From contig NZ_JAUSUB010000021.1 of the NCBI RefSeq assembly GCF_030813235.1, positions 32,596 through 96,595 of the forward strand: 64,000 nucleotides of DNA, in the 5' to 3' direction. The translations under genes were made by a program, and so were the position numbers. This document shows, in pieces, positions 26,820 through 36,119 of the stretch. Below the pieces are notes generated by a model, which did no database searches, had not been told where the DNA came from, and saw only the letters and a list, made by a program, of their open reading frames with translations. The number at the start of each line of letters is the position of its first letter. Position 1 is the first letter of the stretch. Source of the DNA: Cytobacillus purgationiresistens. GTDB lineage: Bacteria > Bacillota > Bacilli > Bacillales > Cytobacillaceae.

Positions 26820-27539
26820 TTATTCTACTTCATAATTTTGTATAGAACTTAACTCTTCATCTGTTAGTTCTCTGTATTCACCCAGTTCAAGTGTTTCATC
26901 TAAAGGCAGTGGTCCCATTGATAATCTTTTTAAATAAACCACTCGTTTCCCGACTGACTCAAACATTCTTTTCACCTGATGAAATTTCCCTTCAGTAATC
27001 GTTAACTCAATATCAGAGGTGATTCCGCTTTTGAGAATTTTTAATTCAGCAGGTTTCGTTTCATAGCCGTCGTCCAATATGACGCCCTTTTTAAATGAAA
27101 TGATATCCTCTTCTATCACCTCACTATCAATGACAGCAAAATATGTTTTCGGCACATGCTTTTTTGGAGATAACAAACGATGTGATAATTGACCATCATT
27201 CGTTAAAAGTAATAGCCCTTCAGTATCCTTATCCAACCGGCCGACTGGAAAAGGCGAAAATACAAGATCATCCATTTCTAAAATATCCAGCACGGTTTCA
27301 TGCTGTGAGTCCTCAGTTGCTGAAATCACACCCGGCGGCTTATTCATCATTAAATAAATGAATTCTTTATAAACTACCGTTTCACCGTTCACCATCACAG
27401 CATCCTCTTCCGGATTCACTTGCTGCTTTGCATCTCTTACTGCTTGACCATTCAGCTTCACAGCACCATTCTTCAACAGCATTTTCACTTCTTTTCGACT
27501 TCCATAACCTATATTTGCTAGCATTTTATCAATTCTCAT
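26820..27539 (-). CDS. ytzG: RsuA-family rRNA pseudouridine synthase YtzG
   Basis: A 239-residue pseudouridine synthase. An S4 RNA-binding domain (MRIDKMLANIGYGSRKEVK, GAVKLNG) is followed by the catalytic domain with the Asp-containing motif VGRLDKDTEGLLLLTNDG, and later TEGKFHQVKRMFESVGKRV. RsuA enzymes modify U516 of 16S rRNA; this assignment follows the family. Shine-Dalgarno AAGGAGGTAAT lies upstream. An R1 repeat copy occupies its promoter side. Confidence 0.9.
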   Translation of the reverse strand: MRIDKMLANIGYGSRKEVKMLLKNGAVKLNGQAVRDAKQQVNPEEDAVMVNGETVVYKEFIYLMMNKPPGVISATEDSQHETVLDILEMDDLVFSPFPVGRLDKDTEGLLLLTNDGQLSHRLLSPKKHVPKTYFAVIDSEVIEEDIISFKKGVILDDGYETKPAELKILKSGITSDIELTITEGKFHQVKRMFESVGKRVVYLKRLSMGPLPLDETLELGEYRELTDEELSSIQNYEVE

Positions 27540-27555
27540 AATTACCTCCTTATTT

Positions 27556-27671
27556 GAAATGCGAAGGTGGCTTGCTCAGGGCGACAAGCTTAAGGCGCGT
27601 AGGAAATGAAGGGGATCTTTCCTTCCATTCCTGTGTGACTTAAGACCTCGAGCCCTAGACACCACCGCTGA
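27556..27671 (+). repeat. R1 interspersed repeat, copy 2
   Basis: Begins AAATGCGAAGGTGGCTTG, has GACAAGCTTAAG, a central hairpin (AGGAAATGAAGG / CCTTCCATTCCT) and ends TAGACACCACCGC. The outer stem is GGTGG with CCACC and the inner stem GGGC with GCCC. Confidence 0.85.
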
Positions 27672-27794
27672 AACAATTTATACGACTTGATATTCACAAT
27701 TCTTATATTTATAAATAGGCGTCTGCCTAAAGCATTTTGCCCAATTTTACATAGTCTAATATCATACTTGCAAGAAAAAAGGAGTTGAGACATT

Positions 27795-27998
27795 ATGTAT
27801 TATCGTCAACAACCTACTTTCATTCCCGTCCCTGGATTCCCTCCCGGCGGTGGCAGTGGCGGAAGTAGCACAAATAGGAGAATTGAGCGCCTAGAAAACC
27901 AAGTACAAAGACTTGAAAGACAATTCGATCGTTTAGAACGTAGATTAGAAAGAGTAGAGCGTCGTCTCGGTATTGGATATAGCACTGAAGGCCGCTAA
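27795..27998 (+). CDS. Short coiled-coil protein, unknown
   Basis: A 67-residue protein with two parts: a Pro/Gly-rich N-terminus (PTFIPVPGFPPGGGSGGSS) and a strictly heptad-like Arg/Glu/Leu helix (RIERLENQVQRLERQFDRLE, RRLERVERRLG), a typical coiled-coil. AAGGAG precedes the ATG. Spore-coat-associated proteins of Bacilli often have this composition, but I do not recognise a named family. It is followed by a bidirectional terminator. Confidence 0.7.
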   Translation: MYYRQQPTFIPVPGFPPGGGSGGSSTNRRIERLENQVQRLERQFDRLERRLERVERRLGIGYSTEGR

Positions 27999-28011
27999 GG
28001 CATAACTAGAG

Positions 28012-28040
28012 AAGAAGGTCTCCTTAACGGAGACCTTCTT
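28012..28040. terminator. Bidirectional terminator before murJ end
   Basis: 12-bp stem AAGAAGGTCTCC / GGAGACCTTCTT, loop TTAAC, shared by the small coiled-coil gene (+) and murJ (-). Confidence 0.85.
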
Positions 28041-28042
28041 TA

Positions 28043-29662
28043 CTATGCCCGTTTCAACTTTAATTTTCTCAGCAAATTATCTACTCTATCACCAAATAAG
28101 AAAAATACAAGTTTAGATTTGTATGCCAGATAGAAGTAAATTCCTGCGCCTGCTGCTGCACAGATAACAACAATGAAAATCGACTGAATATTTGATTCTG
28201 GTGATAAGAATAAGGTTATCAGCTTATACATTGCGGCTGTTACTGCCAACATGATTGCTGTGAATATAATGATTAATAAACCTCTTCTAACCACCAAGCG
28301 GAATTGATAGCCGGAGAATATTTTAATCACAATCAAATTGATTAGAATTGCTGCCCCGTATCCTAATGCAGTAGCTAAAATGGCCCCTTCTGTTTCCATC
28401 CATTTAATGAGCGGAATATTCAATGACAATTTAACTAAGATACCGAAAAGTAAACTCAACATTGTAAATCTCTGTTCATTAATTCCTTGTAAAATGGCTG
28501 CAGTGACAGAGTATAAAGCGAATAGCATCGCAACTGGTGCATAGGCCCGCAGCACATCTGCCCCTAACACGTCATATTCATAAAACAATGTGTAAATCGG
28601 CTCTGCCAGAAGTGCTAAACCAACAGCAGCTGGCAAAGTTAAAAATAGAACGACTTGAAAGGTTTGATTCAACTGTCTTTTCATACTTAAGCGATCTTCT
28701 TCGACAAATGCCTTTGTAATGCTTGGCACAAGTGTCATTGAAAAAGCAATCGCTAACGTGACAGGGATGATGACTAATTTATGGGTTTGGTAATTCAAGA
28801 TAGATAGTGCTATTTCGGATTCTTCAATAGGGATACCCATTGAATCCATCGCCCGGTTGAAAGTAAGTAAATCAATGAGCTGAAAAAGCGGATTGGCGAT
28901 ACCAACGAGCACAAATGGAATCGAGTAAACAATAATCTCTTTATACATTTCTTTTAAAGAGATATCTATTGTCCCCTTATCCTGCTCTAGCAGCTCATCC
29001 ATATATGGCTTTCGTTTATACCAATACCAGAATAGGACAAACAAGCTTCCTAACCCGCCAATAAACGCAGCAAAGGTCGCCACACTGACAGCTGTAACTA
29101 AGCTTCCATTCATCACATTCATTACGATGAATGCTCCAGCGAGTAAGAACATAATCCGGATAAGTTGTTCAACAACTTGGGAAACTGCCGATGGACCCAT
29201 TGATTGATGTCCCTGGAAATATCCTCTAATCAAGCTCATAAATGGAATAATAATCAATGCAAAGCTGACCGCTTTTATGACTGTTGCAATATCTTGCAGC
29301 TTTTCAGGGTCGTCTACAGAGGTAAAAGCTGCAGCAAGCGTCGTCGCACCTAAATACATAATAAGGAAGCACACGATTCCACTAGCAAGCATAATGATGA
29401 TCCCTGATTTGAATAGCTTCCTACCTACCGCATATTCCTCGAGGGCATTATATTTGGAAATAAACTTTGATACTGCAAGCGGTACACCCGCTGTCGCAAT
29501 ACTAATAAAAATTGTGTATGGAACGTAGGAATAATTATATAAAATCGTCCCTTCACTTCCAACAATTTGATAAAAAGGAATAACGTAAAATAACCCAAGA
29601 AACTTCGAAATAAAGGTACCCAGCGTTAGTATAAAGGTACCACGTAAAAGCTTAGACGACAT
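28043..29662 (-). CDS. murJ: Lipid II flippase MurJ (YtgP)
   Basis: A 539-residue polytopic protein of the MOP/MVF superfamily with about 14 hydrophobic helices. The opening LLRGTFILTLGTFISKFLG and the YIIPFYQIVG-like continuation are characteristic of YtgP/SpoVB proteins. B. subtilis YtgP is one of two lipid II flippases, moving the peptidoglycan precursor across the membrane. Position between ytzG and ytfP matches B. subtilis, which separates it from the paralogue SpoVB. Transcribed alone, divergent from ytfP. Confidence 0.88.
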   Translation of the reverse strand: MSSKLLRGTFILTLGTFISKFLGLFYVIPFYQIVGSEGTILYNYSYVPYTIFISIATAGVPLAVSKFISKYNALEEYAVGRKLFKSGIIIMLASGIVCFLIMYLGATTLAAAFTSVDDPEKLQDIATVIKAVSFALIIIPFMSLIRGYFQGHQSMGPSAVSQVVEQLIRIMFLLAGAFIVMNVMNGSLVTAVSVATFAAFIGGLGSLFVLFWYWYKRKPYMDELLEQDKGTIDISLKEMYKEIIVYSIPFVLVGIANPLFQLIDLLTFNRAMDSMGIPIEESEIALSILNYQTHKLVIIPVTLAIAFSMTLVPSITKAFVEEDRLSMKRQLNQTFQVVLFLTLPAAVGLALLAEPIYTLFYEYDVLGADVLRAYAPVAMLFALYSVTAAILQGINEQRFTMLSLLFGILVKLSLNIPLIKWMETEGAILATALGYGAAILINLIVIKIFSGYQFRLVVRRGLLIIIFTAIMLAVTAAMYKLITLFLSPESNIQSIFIVVICAAAGAGIYFYLAYKSKLVFFLFGDRVDNLLRKLKLKRA

Positions 29663-30018
29663 ATAATCCCTTCCTCTTAGCCCAAGCGCCTTCCCAGCCT
29701 TGTCAAATTTAAAATATATTAGATTGTTGAACTTTAAAGTTTATTGAATACAACTTTTTATTTTATCATATTTTCCGACAATAACAGACATTAATTTTTA
29801 AGCCATACTATAGTAGTTTAACTGTCTTCACGAAGGATTTCCACTTTGAATTCAATACTAAGGTTTGGATATATGAAGAAATGCATTATAATAAGAAAAG
29901 CGAAGGCGGCTTGCACAGGGGCTTATGACCTCGTGCCCCTAGCCGCCGCAGCTGGACAGCGCTCTATTAACAAAGCAAGTTAACAACATTTTTCGAATGA
30001 ATATAAGTTGGTGAAGAA
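29663..30018. other. Divergent intergenic region murJ-ytfP
   Basis: About 355 AT-rich nt with promoters expected for both flanking genes; it holds the shortened R1 repeat copy at 29896-29960. I saw no gene in it. Confidence 0.5.
29896..29960 (+). repeat. R1 interspersed repeat, copy 3 (short form)
   Basis: A 65-bp form lacking the central hairpin. It reads GCGAAGGCGGC, then TTGCACA, GGGGC, CTTATGACCTCG, GCCCC, TA, GCCGCC. Both stems are perfect: GGCGGC/GCCGCC outside and GGGGC/GCCCC inside. Confidence 0.85.
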
Positions 30019-31272
30019 ATGAAATATGATGTAATCGTTATTGGCGGCGGCCCTTCAGGCTTAATGGCTGCGATTGGTGCCGCAGAAAAGAAAGCAAAAG
30101 TACTTCTTATTGATAAAGGGAATAAACTTGGAAGAAAGCTGGCAATCTCTGGTGGAGGCCGCTGTAATGTGACTAACCGCCTTCCTGTGGATGAAATCAT
30201 CAAACATATTCCTGGGAATGGCCGCTTTCTTTACAGCGCTTTTTCATTATTTAGTAATGAAGATATAATTAAATTTTTTGAAAAGCTTGGCATCCAATTA
30301 AAGGAAGAGGATCATGGCAGGATGTTCCCTGTTACAGATAAAGCCCAATCGGTTGTGGATGCACTGCTATCAAGGTTAGCAGATTTAAATGTGGAAATGA
30401 TAACCAATTCCCCTGTCAGGGATGTTCATTACAACAATGGCCAAGTGAATTCGGTTGAATTAGCTGATGGCACTTCTTACGAAACAAATGCAGTTGTCAT
30501 CGCTGTTGGAGGCAAATCTGTTCCTCATACAGGTTCAACAGGAGATGGGTATGCATGGGCGGCAAAAGCAGGTCATACAATTACCGATCTGTTTCCGACA
30601 GAAGTTCCGGTAACTTCTGCTGAGCCATTTATAAAAGAAAAAGCATTGCAGGGGCTCTCGCTTAGAGATATCTCACTGAGCGTACTCAACCCGAAAGGCA
30701 AACCGCTTATTACTCATCAAATGGATATGATTTTCACCCATATCGGTGTAAGTGGACCAGCCGTATTACGCTGCAGTCAATTTGTCGTAAAAGCGATGAA
30801 AAAGTGGAAATTAAAAGAAGTAACAATGAGCATAGATGCTTTACCTGATAAAAAAGAAGAACCGCTTTTCCAAGAAATCATGAAATCAATAAAGGACGAG
30901 CCGAAAAAAAGCGTAAAGAACCTTTTAAAGGGCCTCGTTCCGGAACGATACTTACTGTTTTTACTAGATAAAAACGATATAGATTCCACAGCACAAGGCG
31001 CTACTATTTCCAACGAGAAAATTAGAGGGCTAACGAAGAGCTTAAAATCATTCCAATTTCAAGTAAACGGCACCCTGCCACTTGATAAAGCCTTCGTCAC
31101 AGGCGGTGGAGTCTCCGTAAAAGAAATCGAACCGCAAACAATGGCTTCAAAGTTTATGTCGGGTCTTTTCTTCTGTGGAGAAATCCTCGATATCCATGGA
31201 TATACGGGTGGATACAATATAACGTCTGCACTTGTTACCGGCCGATTAGCGGGAACAAACGCTGCTCTTTAA
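30019..31272 (+). CDS. ytfP: FAD-dependent oxidoreductase YtfP (HI0933/BaiN-like)
   Basis: A 417-residue flavoprotein of the HI0933/BaiN family. The N-terminal Rossmann motif [20 protein letters not shown], the [18 protein letters not shown] segment and C-terminal [20 protein letters not shown] (FAD contact) are diagnostic. Physiological substrate unknown. It stands alone on the plus strand as in B. subtilis, with a large imperfect hairpin just after the stop. Confidence 0.9.
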   Translation: MKYDVIVIGGGPSGLMAAIGAAEKKAKVLLIDKGNKLGRKLAISGGGRCNVTNRLPVDEIIKHIPGNGRFLYSAFSLFSNEDIIKFFEKLGIQLKEEDHGRMFPVTDKAQSVVDALLSRLADLNVEMITNSPVRDVHYNNGQVNSVELADGTSYETNAVVIAVGGKSVPHTGSTGDGYAWAAKAGHTITDLFPTEVPVTSAEPFIKEKALQGLSLRDISLSVLNPKGKPLITHQMDMIFTHIGVSGPAVLRCSQFVVKAMKKWKLKEVTMSIDALPDKKEEPLFQEIMKSIKDEPKKSVKNLLKGLVPERYLLFLLDKNDIDSTAQGATISNEKIRGLTKSLKSFQFQVNGTLPLDKAFVTGGGVSVKEIEPQTMASKFMSGLFFCGEILDIHGYTGGYNITSALVTGRLAGTNAAL

Positions 31273-31827
31273 ATAAACTGCGGGGTTGTCCAGATAGTCA
31301 GTTTTATTGACTTTTTGGTCAACCCCTTGCTTGTGTTTGGAGAAAAGATATAGAATTTTTTGATAGAAGTAGATTATTTTATATAGGTTTACTATTGATA
31401 AAAAATAGTTAACAACAGTAACTCGTTATGCTAAATTAATCTTGAATAAATCATATATTCACAAAGTGGTCAGAACGGATTATGAGTGGGTTTGGCAGAT
31501 TATTTGATATGAGGCCAGATTATGTGTGCATTCGGCCAGATTACTTAATATTTATCTTGATTATCTGCGAGGTAGTCTTAATGATAGAATAATGAATAAG
31601 ATATTAGCTGGTTTTCAGTCAATACAGGTCTTCTTTTAACCAATATAAGAGATAATCCTGTGCGTTTTTTTCATTTCCAGCATTCAATTCGGTTATTTTC
31701 TTTTAATTTCTCCTCCAAGTGAGCAGTTGATTTTCAATACGAAAGAATAATTATTGGTATTCGCCTTCAATCTACATTCTGGAAAAACCCTCTTTAGTAA
31801 AGCACTTAACACTAAAGGACGACACGA
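31273..31827. other. Intergenic region ytfP-cse60
   Basis: 555 nt without a gene. It starts with a large hairpin, GGGGTTG (31282-31288) pairing with CAACCCC (31320-31326), that may end ytfP transcription. At about 31490-31545 short near-repeats of GGCCAGATTA / GGCAGATTA recur every 20-24 nt, perhaps a decayed tandem repeat. Nothing else stands out. Confidence 0.5.
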
Positions 31828-32010
31828 TTACGCTCGATAGATAATCATTGCAGAAAAACAATAAATTTGTTCATCCTCTTCTTCTTGTATTGCTGCAATA
31901 TTATACTTAATATCCACTAGTCTTTTCTCTTCTATTTTCTCCAAAAATCGATTCATGGAACGTTCCAAATCCTTTTCATGCTCTTGATCAAATAGCTTCA
32001 CTTTAATCAT
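31828..32010 (-). CDS. cse60: Sporulation protein Cse60
   Basis: A 60-residue acidic/basic protein matching the sigma-E-controlled B. subtilis Cse60 in length and sequence (MIKVKLFDQEHEKDLERSMN, then IAAIQEEEDEQIYCFSAMIIYR). It is expected in the mother cell during sporulation; its function is unknown. The start is the ATG before IKVKLFDQ, with a Shine-Dalgarno GGGAAAGG upstream; a reading 10 codons longer has no site. I could not see a convincing sigma-E promoter. Confidence 0.85.
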   Translation of the reverse strand: MIKVKLFDQEHEKDLERSMNRFLEKIEEKRLVDIKYNIAAIQEEEDEQIYCFSAMIIYRA

Positions 32011-32209
32011 ATGACTCTGCCTTTCCCTTTTTCTCTTCATTATTGACAGAATAATCTATAAATATTCATTAGTGGTTTGCCCGATACTCTCCGTCTAATT
32101 AAATCACATATAAGAAGAAGAAAGGTAGATCCAAAGAATAGTCGTAATCTAAAAGCTTCTTCTTCATAGTAAATAGTTATTCATATATTCAATGACAAAA
32201 GCCTAAATA

Positions 32210-32240
32210 AAATGACTCCGGAACAGAACCGAAGTCATTT
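32210..32240 (-). terminator. Terminator of ytwF
   Basis: Stem AAATGACTCCGG / CCGAAGTCATTT (one mismatch), followed on the minus strand by TTTATTTAGG. Confidence 0.7.
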
Positions 32241-32270
32241 ATTCTCTCATTATAGGGGATTTTCTTAAAG

Positions 32271-32579
32271 TTAAAATTGCTTTTCCCCAGACCAATCAAG
32301 CATTCCACCAACCATGTTGCGAACTTTATAGCCTTGCTCCTGCATGTAGTGGCAAACTTGCCCGCTGCGGTTGCCTGAGCGGCAGATCATTATGTACTCT
32401 TTATCTTTGTCAAACTGATCAAGGTTTTCTGGTATTGTTCCCATTCGAATATGCTTTGCACCAGGAATCATTCCTTGGGATACCTCTTCATCTTCACGTA
32501 CATCAACTAATTCAAGGTTCTCACCTGCATCTAATTTCTTCTGTAATTCATCGGTAGTTATTTCTTGGATTTCTTCCAT
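32271..32579 (-). CDS. ytwF: Rhodanese-like sulfurtransferase YtwF
   Basis: A 102-residue single-domain rhodanese. The active-site loop MICRSGNRSGQVCHYM holds the catalytic Cys; other family marks are LVDVREDEEVSQGMIPGAKHI and NMVGGMLDW. Such proteins carry persulfide sulfur in the cytosol. It lies 116 nt downstream of leuS on the same strand, but a strong terminator separates them, so it likely has its own promoter. Confidence 0.9.
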   Translation of the reverse strand: MEEIQEITTDELQKKLDAGENLELVDVREDEEVSQGMIPGAKHIRMGTIPENLDQFDKDKEYIMICRSGNRSGQVCHYMQEQGYKVRNMVGGMLDWSGEKQF

Positions 32580-32616
32580 GTTTCATCTTCCTTTCTCATG
32601 CTCTAATCTTTATTTT

Positions 32617-32656
32617 AAAAAACATCCTGCGAAAAAGCCAATCGCAGGATGTTTTT
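32617..32656 (-). terminator. Terminator of leuS
   Basis: Stem AAAAACATCCTGCGA / TCGCAGGATGTTTTT with a 9-nt loop, 40 nt after the leuS stop on the minus strand. Confidence 0.88.
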
Positions 32657-32695
32657 CTGTTGCAAAGACTAGGAACAACAGTCCGCTTTCATGTA

Positions 32696-35113
32696 TTAAT
32701 TAGCAACAATGTTTACTAATTTCCCTGGAACAGCGATGACTTTACGAACTGTTTTTCCGTCGATTTGTTCTTTGATGGTCACATCGTCCATCGCGATTTG
32801 CTCTAGTGCATCTTTCTTCGCATCTGCTGGAACCATTAGCTTCGCTTTGACTTTACCATTGATTTGGATGACGATTTCAACAACATCATCAACCATTTTT
32901 GCTTCATCAAAAGCCGGCCATGATTCGTATGCCACAGTTCCGCCAGCATATCCTAGCTTTTCCCAAAGTTCTTCTGCTACATGTGGTGCAATTGGTGAAA
33001 GCATTTTTACAAAGCCTTCTATATAGCTTTTTGGAAGAGATTCTGCTTTATATGCCTCATTGATGAATACCATCATTTGTGAGATCGCTGTATTGAAGCG
33101 CAAGCCTTCAAAGTCTTCGGTCACTTTCTTCACAGTTTGATGATAAACCTTCTCTAGGCTAGATTCTTCAGTCTCAGTAACTTTCCCGCTTAGTTCACCA
33201 CTCTCTTCAATAAGCAAACGCCAGATGCGGTCCAAGAATCTTCTTGAGCCATCAAGACCATTGACTGACCATGCAATCGATGCATCAAGCGGGCCCATAA
33301 ACATTTCATAAAGACGAAGTGTATCTGCTCCATGACTTTCAACAACAGCATCAGGATTCACAACATTGCCTTTAGATTTGCTCATTTTTTCATTGTTCTC
33401 TCCAAGAATCATTCCTTGGTTAAATAGCTTTTGGAAAGGCTCTTTCGTATGAACCACACCGATATCATAAAGCACTTTATGCCAGAAGCGTGCGTATAGA
33501 AGATGAAGAACAGCATGCTCTGCTCCACCGATATAAATATCAACTGGAAGCCATTCTTTAATCTTTTCTGGATCTGCAAGTACGTCGCTATTTTTCGGAT
33601 CAATATATCTTACGTAATACCAGCAGCTTCCTGCCCATTGCGGCATTGTGTTTGTTTCCCTGCGGCCTTTTTTGCCTGTTTCAGGATCAACAACATTTAC
33701 CCAATCTTCAATGACGGCAAGTGGCGATTCACCTGTACCGGACGGCTTAATTTCCGTTGTTTTTGGTAAAATCAATGGAAGCTGGTCTTCTGGAACAGCT
33801 GACATTGTGCCATCTTCCCAATGAATAATTGGAATCGGCTCGCCCCAATAGCGCTGACGGCTGAACAACCAATCGCGAAGACGGTAAGTAACTTTTTTCG
33901 TACCAATTTCTTTCTCTTCAAGCCATGCGATCATTTTTACAATCGCATCTTCTTTATTCATACCATTCAGGAAGTCTGAATTGACATGATCACCATCACC
34001 AACATATGCTTCGTTTTCGACATTTCCGCCAGCAACGACTTCTTTAATAGGCAGTTTAAATTCTTGTGCAAATTCATAATCACGTTCGTCATGGGCAGGG
34101 ACCGCCATAATAGCACCTGTACCATAGCTTGCTAACACATAATCGGCTATCCAGATTGGCATCTTTTCGCCATTAGCTGGGTTGATTGCATAGGCACCAG
34201 TGAATACACCTGTTTTTTCTTTAGCTAAGTCTGTTCTTTCTAAATCACTTTTGCTTTTAACTTTTTCAATATAAGCGTCAACTGCCGTTTTTTGCTCGCT
34301 TGTTGTAATTTTTTCAACTAACGCATGCTCTGGTGCTATTACAGCGTAAGTTGCACCGAATAATGTATCAGGGCGTGTCGTGAAGACAGTAAATGTGCCT
34401 TTGTCACCTTCAATATTGAAAGTAACCTCAGCTCCTTCAGAGCGGCCTATCCAATTGCGCTGCATGTCTTTTAAACTGTCTGGCCAATCTAGTAAATCAA
34501 GATCTTCAAGAAGGCGATCAGCATAAGCAGTAATCTTCAGCATCCACTGTCTCATCGGCCTGCGCTCTACTGGGTGACCCCCACGCTCACTTTTCCCGTC
34601 AATGACTTCTTCATTAGCAAGTACAGTTCCTAATGCTGGGCACCAGTTAACAGCGACTTCATCAATATAAGCAAGCCCTTTTTCGTACAGCTTCAAGAAA
34701 ATCCACTGTGTCCATTTGTAATACTCTGGATCTGTTGTATTAACTTCTCGGTCCCAGTCATATGAGAAGCCTAGAGCTTTGATTTGACGACGAAAAGTAT
34801 CAATATTGTGTTTCGTAAATTCTGCAGGATCGTTACCGGTATCTAATGCATACTGCTCTGCAGGTAAACCGAATGCATCCCAGCCCATTGGATGAAGGAC
34901 ATTATAGCCCTGCATTCTTTTCATACGTGAAAGAATGTCTGTAGCAGTGTAGCCTTCTGGATGTCCTACATGAAGACCAGCACCTGATGGGTATGGAAAC
35001 ATATCAAGTGCATAAAATTTACGCTTTCCTTTTTCTTCACTTGTTTTAAATGTTTTGTTTCCTTCCCAGTAGCTTTGCCACTTTTGTTCAATTTGCTGAT
35101 GATTAAAGCTCAT
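32696..35113 (-). CDS. leuS: Leucyl-tRNA synthetase
   Basis: An 805-residue class Ia aminoacyl-tRNA synthetase charging tRNA-Leu. [16 protein letters not shown] (HIGH motif, about residue 40-55) and [12 protein letters not shown] (KMSKS, about 577) are intact; between them is the CP1 editing domain, with [14 protein letters not shown] and [16 protein letters not shown]. Length is that of B. subtilis LeuS. The ATG before [12 protein letters not shown] is chosen because AGGAGG lies 8 nt upstream; two further codons upstream are possible. Expression is controlled by the T-box leader upstream. Confidence 0.97.
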   Translation of the reverse strand: MSFNHQQIEQKWQSYWEGNKTFKTSEEKGKRKFYALDMFPYPSGAGLHVGHPEGYTATDILSRMKRMQGYNVLHPMGWDAFGLPAEQYALDTGNDPAEFTKHNIDTFRRQIKALGFSYDWDREVNTTDPEYYKWTQWIFLKLYEKGLAYIDEVAVNWCPALGTVLANEEVIDGKSERGGHPVERRPMRQWMLKITAYADRLLEDLDLLDWPDSLKDMQRNWIGRSEGAEVTFNIEGDKGTFTVFTTRPDTLFGATYAVIAPEHALVEKITTSEQKTAVDAYIEKVKSKSDLERTDLAKEKTGVFTGAYAINPANGEKMPIWIADYVLASYGTGAIMAVPAHDERDYEFAQEFKLPIKEVVAGGNVENEAYVGDGDHVNSDFLNGMNKEDAIVKMIAWLEEKEIGTKKVTYRLRDWLFSRQRYWGEPIPIIHWEDGTMSAVPEDQLPLILPKTTEIKPSGTGESPLAVIEDWVNVVDPETGKKGRRETNTMPQWAGSCWYYVRYIDPKNSDVLADPEKIKEWLPVDIYIGGAEHAVLHLLYARFWHKVLYDIGVVHTKEPFQKLFNQGMILGENNEKMSKSKGNVVNPDAVVESHGADTLRLYEMFMGPLDASIAWSVNGLDGSRRFLDRIWRLLIEESGELSGKVTETEESSLEKVYHQTVKKVTEDFEGLRFNTAISQMMVFINEAYKAESLPKSYIEGFVKMLSPIAPHVAEELWEKLGYAGGTVAYESWPAFDEAKMVDDVVEIVIQINGKVKAKLMVPADAKKDALEQIAMDDVTIKEQIDGKTVRKVIAVPGKLVNIVAN

Positions 35114-35282
35114 CTTCATTTCCTCCTAAGATCAGACAACGAATTTTGGCTGCCGATATACATTTTTCAATTTATTAAGTATTATCCGAAAAGCTGAGAA
35201 GGCTCGTTCAACCTCGACAGTCAAAGGACGAATCAGACTATGATTTGATCTAATGACTTCGAGAATCCAGCTTCCTCAACTA

Positions 35283-35541
35283 GACAAAAAAACCCCTCAT
35301 CCCAAAATAGGGACGAGAGGATTATGTATGACTCCCGCGGTACCACCCACATTAATAGCACTAGGCTATTCGCTTCATTCATCCTTAACGCGGAAAACGG
35401 CAAGTATTACTATTCTTCACACTTGCTGCTCAAAGGCGAGTTCATGATGTGCCTGACTGACTTCCACCAACCGTCAGTTCTCTATTGTACAGGCTGCCAT
35501 TCATTACTATTCCTTATCAATGCAGATACTCAATATATATA
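35283..35541 (-). promoter_or_regulatory. Leucine T-box leader of leuS
   Basis: The minus strand carries the T-box GGGTGGTACCGCGGGAG (35331-35347), a terminator hairpin with T-run at 35285-35321, the Stem I features AGAGAACTGACGGTTG and a specifier-loop context ATGAACTCGCC. The CTC at 35438-35440 reads as the Leu specifier. Uncharged tRNA-Leu is expected to stabilise the antiterminator and raise leuS expression. Confidence 0.95.
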
Positions 35542-35546
35542 ATGAC

Positions 35547-35575
35547 ATTGTAATCAATTTCCCGACACGTTGCAA
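35547..35575 (-). promoter_or_regulatory. Sigma-A promoter of leuS leader
   Basis: TTGCAA (35570-35575) and TACAAT (35547-35552) on the minus strand with 17-nt spacing; transcription would start at about 35540, right before the T-box Stem I. Confidence 0.8.
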
Positions 35576-35714
35576 GTAGGCCTTTTCGAGTAAAATGTAA
35601 GGTTAGTTTATGTGATTACACTATTTAAGGTTCCATATTTTAAGAAAATCACGTATCTCCCTTCCTTATTTTGCCCATAACTATAGTAAAAAATAAGGAA
35701 AGGTGAGGAAAATC

Positions 35715-36068
35715 ATGAAGGGCATTTATTTTATCAATGAAAAATGGCAGATGAACGATTACACTACTATCAATGAAAGTACTGACATTCAGAAAGAATC
35801 CATTCTTTCATATCTTGAAGCAAACCATATTGAATCAATGAAACTGAATCCTTATCAAATGAATGATTACTACACCATTCCCCATGCATTATTTTACGAC
35901 TTGAAACAAATAAAGCCACAGCTTGATTGCTTAGTCCTTTACTCTGCCAAAGCGATTGATACATTCATCGCCTCTTATCCTGCAAGGTGGCTTGTGCTAA
36001 AAAGCTTTTTCAATGAGGTGATTTTTGTTGATGAAGCTCAGACTGAGCAATGGCAAGATATCAGTTAA
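35715..36068 (+). CDS. Conserved hypothetical protein, unknown
   Basis: A 117-residue soluble protein that I do not recognise. The C-terminal half (LDCLVLYSAKAIDTFIASYP, RWLVLKSFFNEVIFVDEA) suggests an alpha/beta fold, faintly like the N-terminal part of recombinase/resolvase or Rossmann-type proteins, with no catalytic motif to assign. ATG 35715 has GGTGAGG upstream; a GTG four codons earlier overlaps it. It lies between leuS (divergent) and the MFS gene (convergent). Confidence 0.7.
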   Translation: MKGIYFINEKWQMNDYTTINESTDIQKESILSYLEANHIESMKLNPYQMNDYYTIPHALFYDLKQIKPQLDCLVLYSAKAIDTFIASYPARWLVLKSFFNEVIFVDEAQTEQWQDIS

Positions 36069-36087
36069 GTATAAGAGATCAAATATA

Positions 36088-36115
36088 ATCGCCATGCTGA
36101 TTTAGGCATGGCGAT
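36088..36115. terminator. Hairpin between convergent genes (35715 gene / yttB)
   Basis: 10-bp stem ATCGCCATGC / GCATGGCGAT with an 8-nt loop, just after the + gene and just beyond the yttB stop. T-runs are poor on both sides. Confidence 0.6.
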
Positions 36116-36119
36116 TAGT

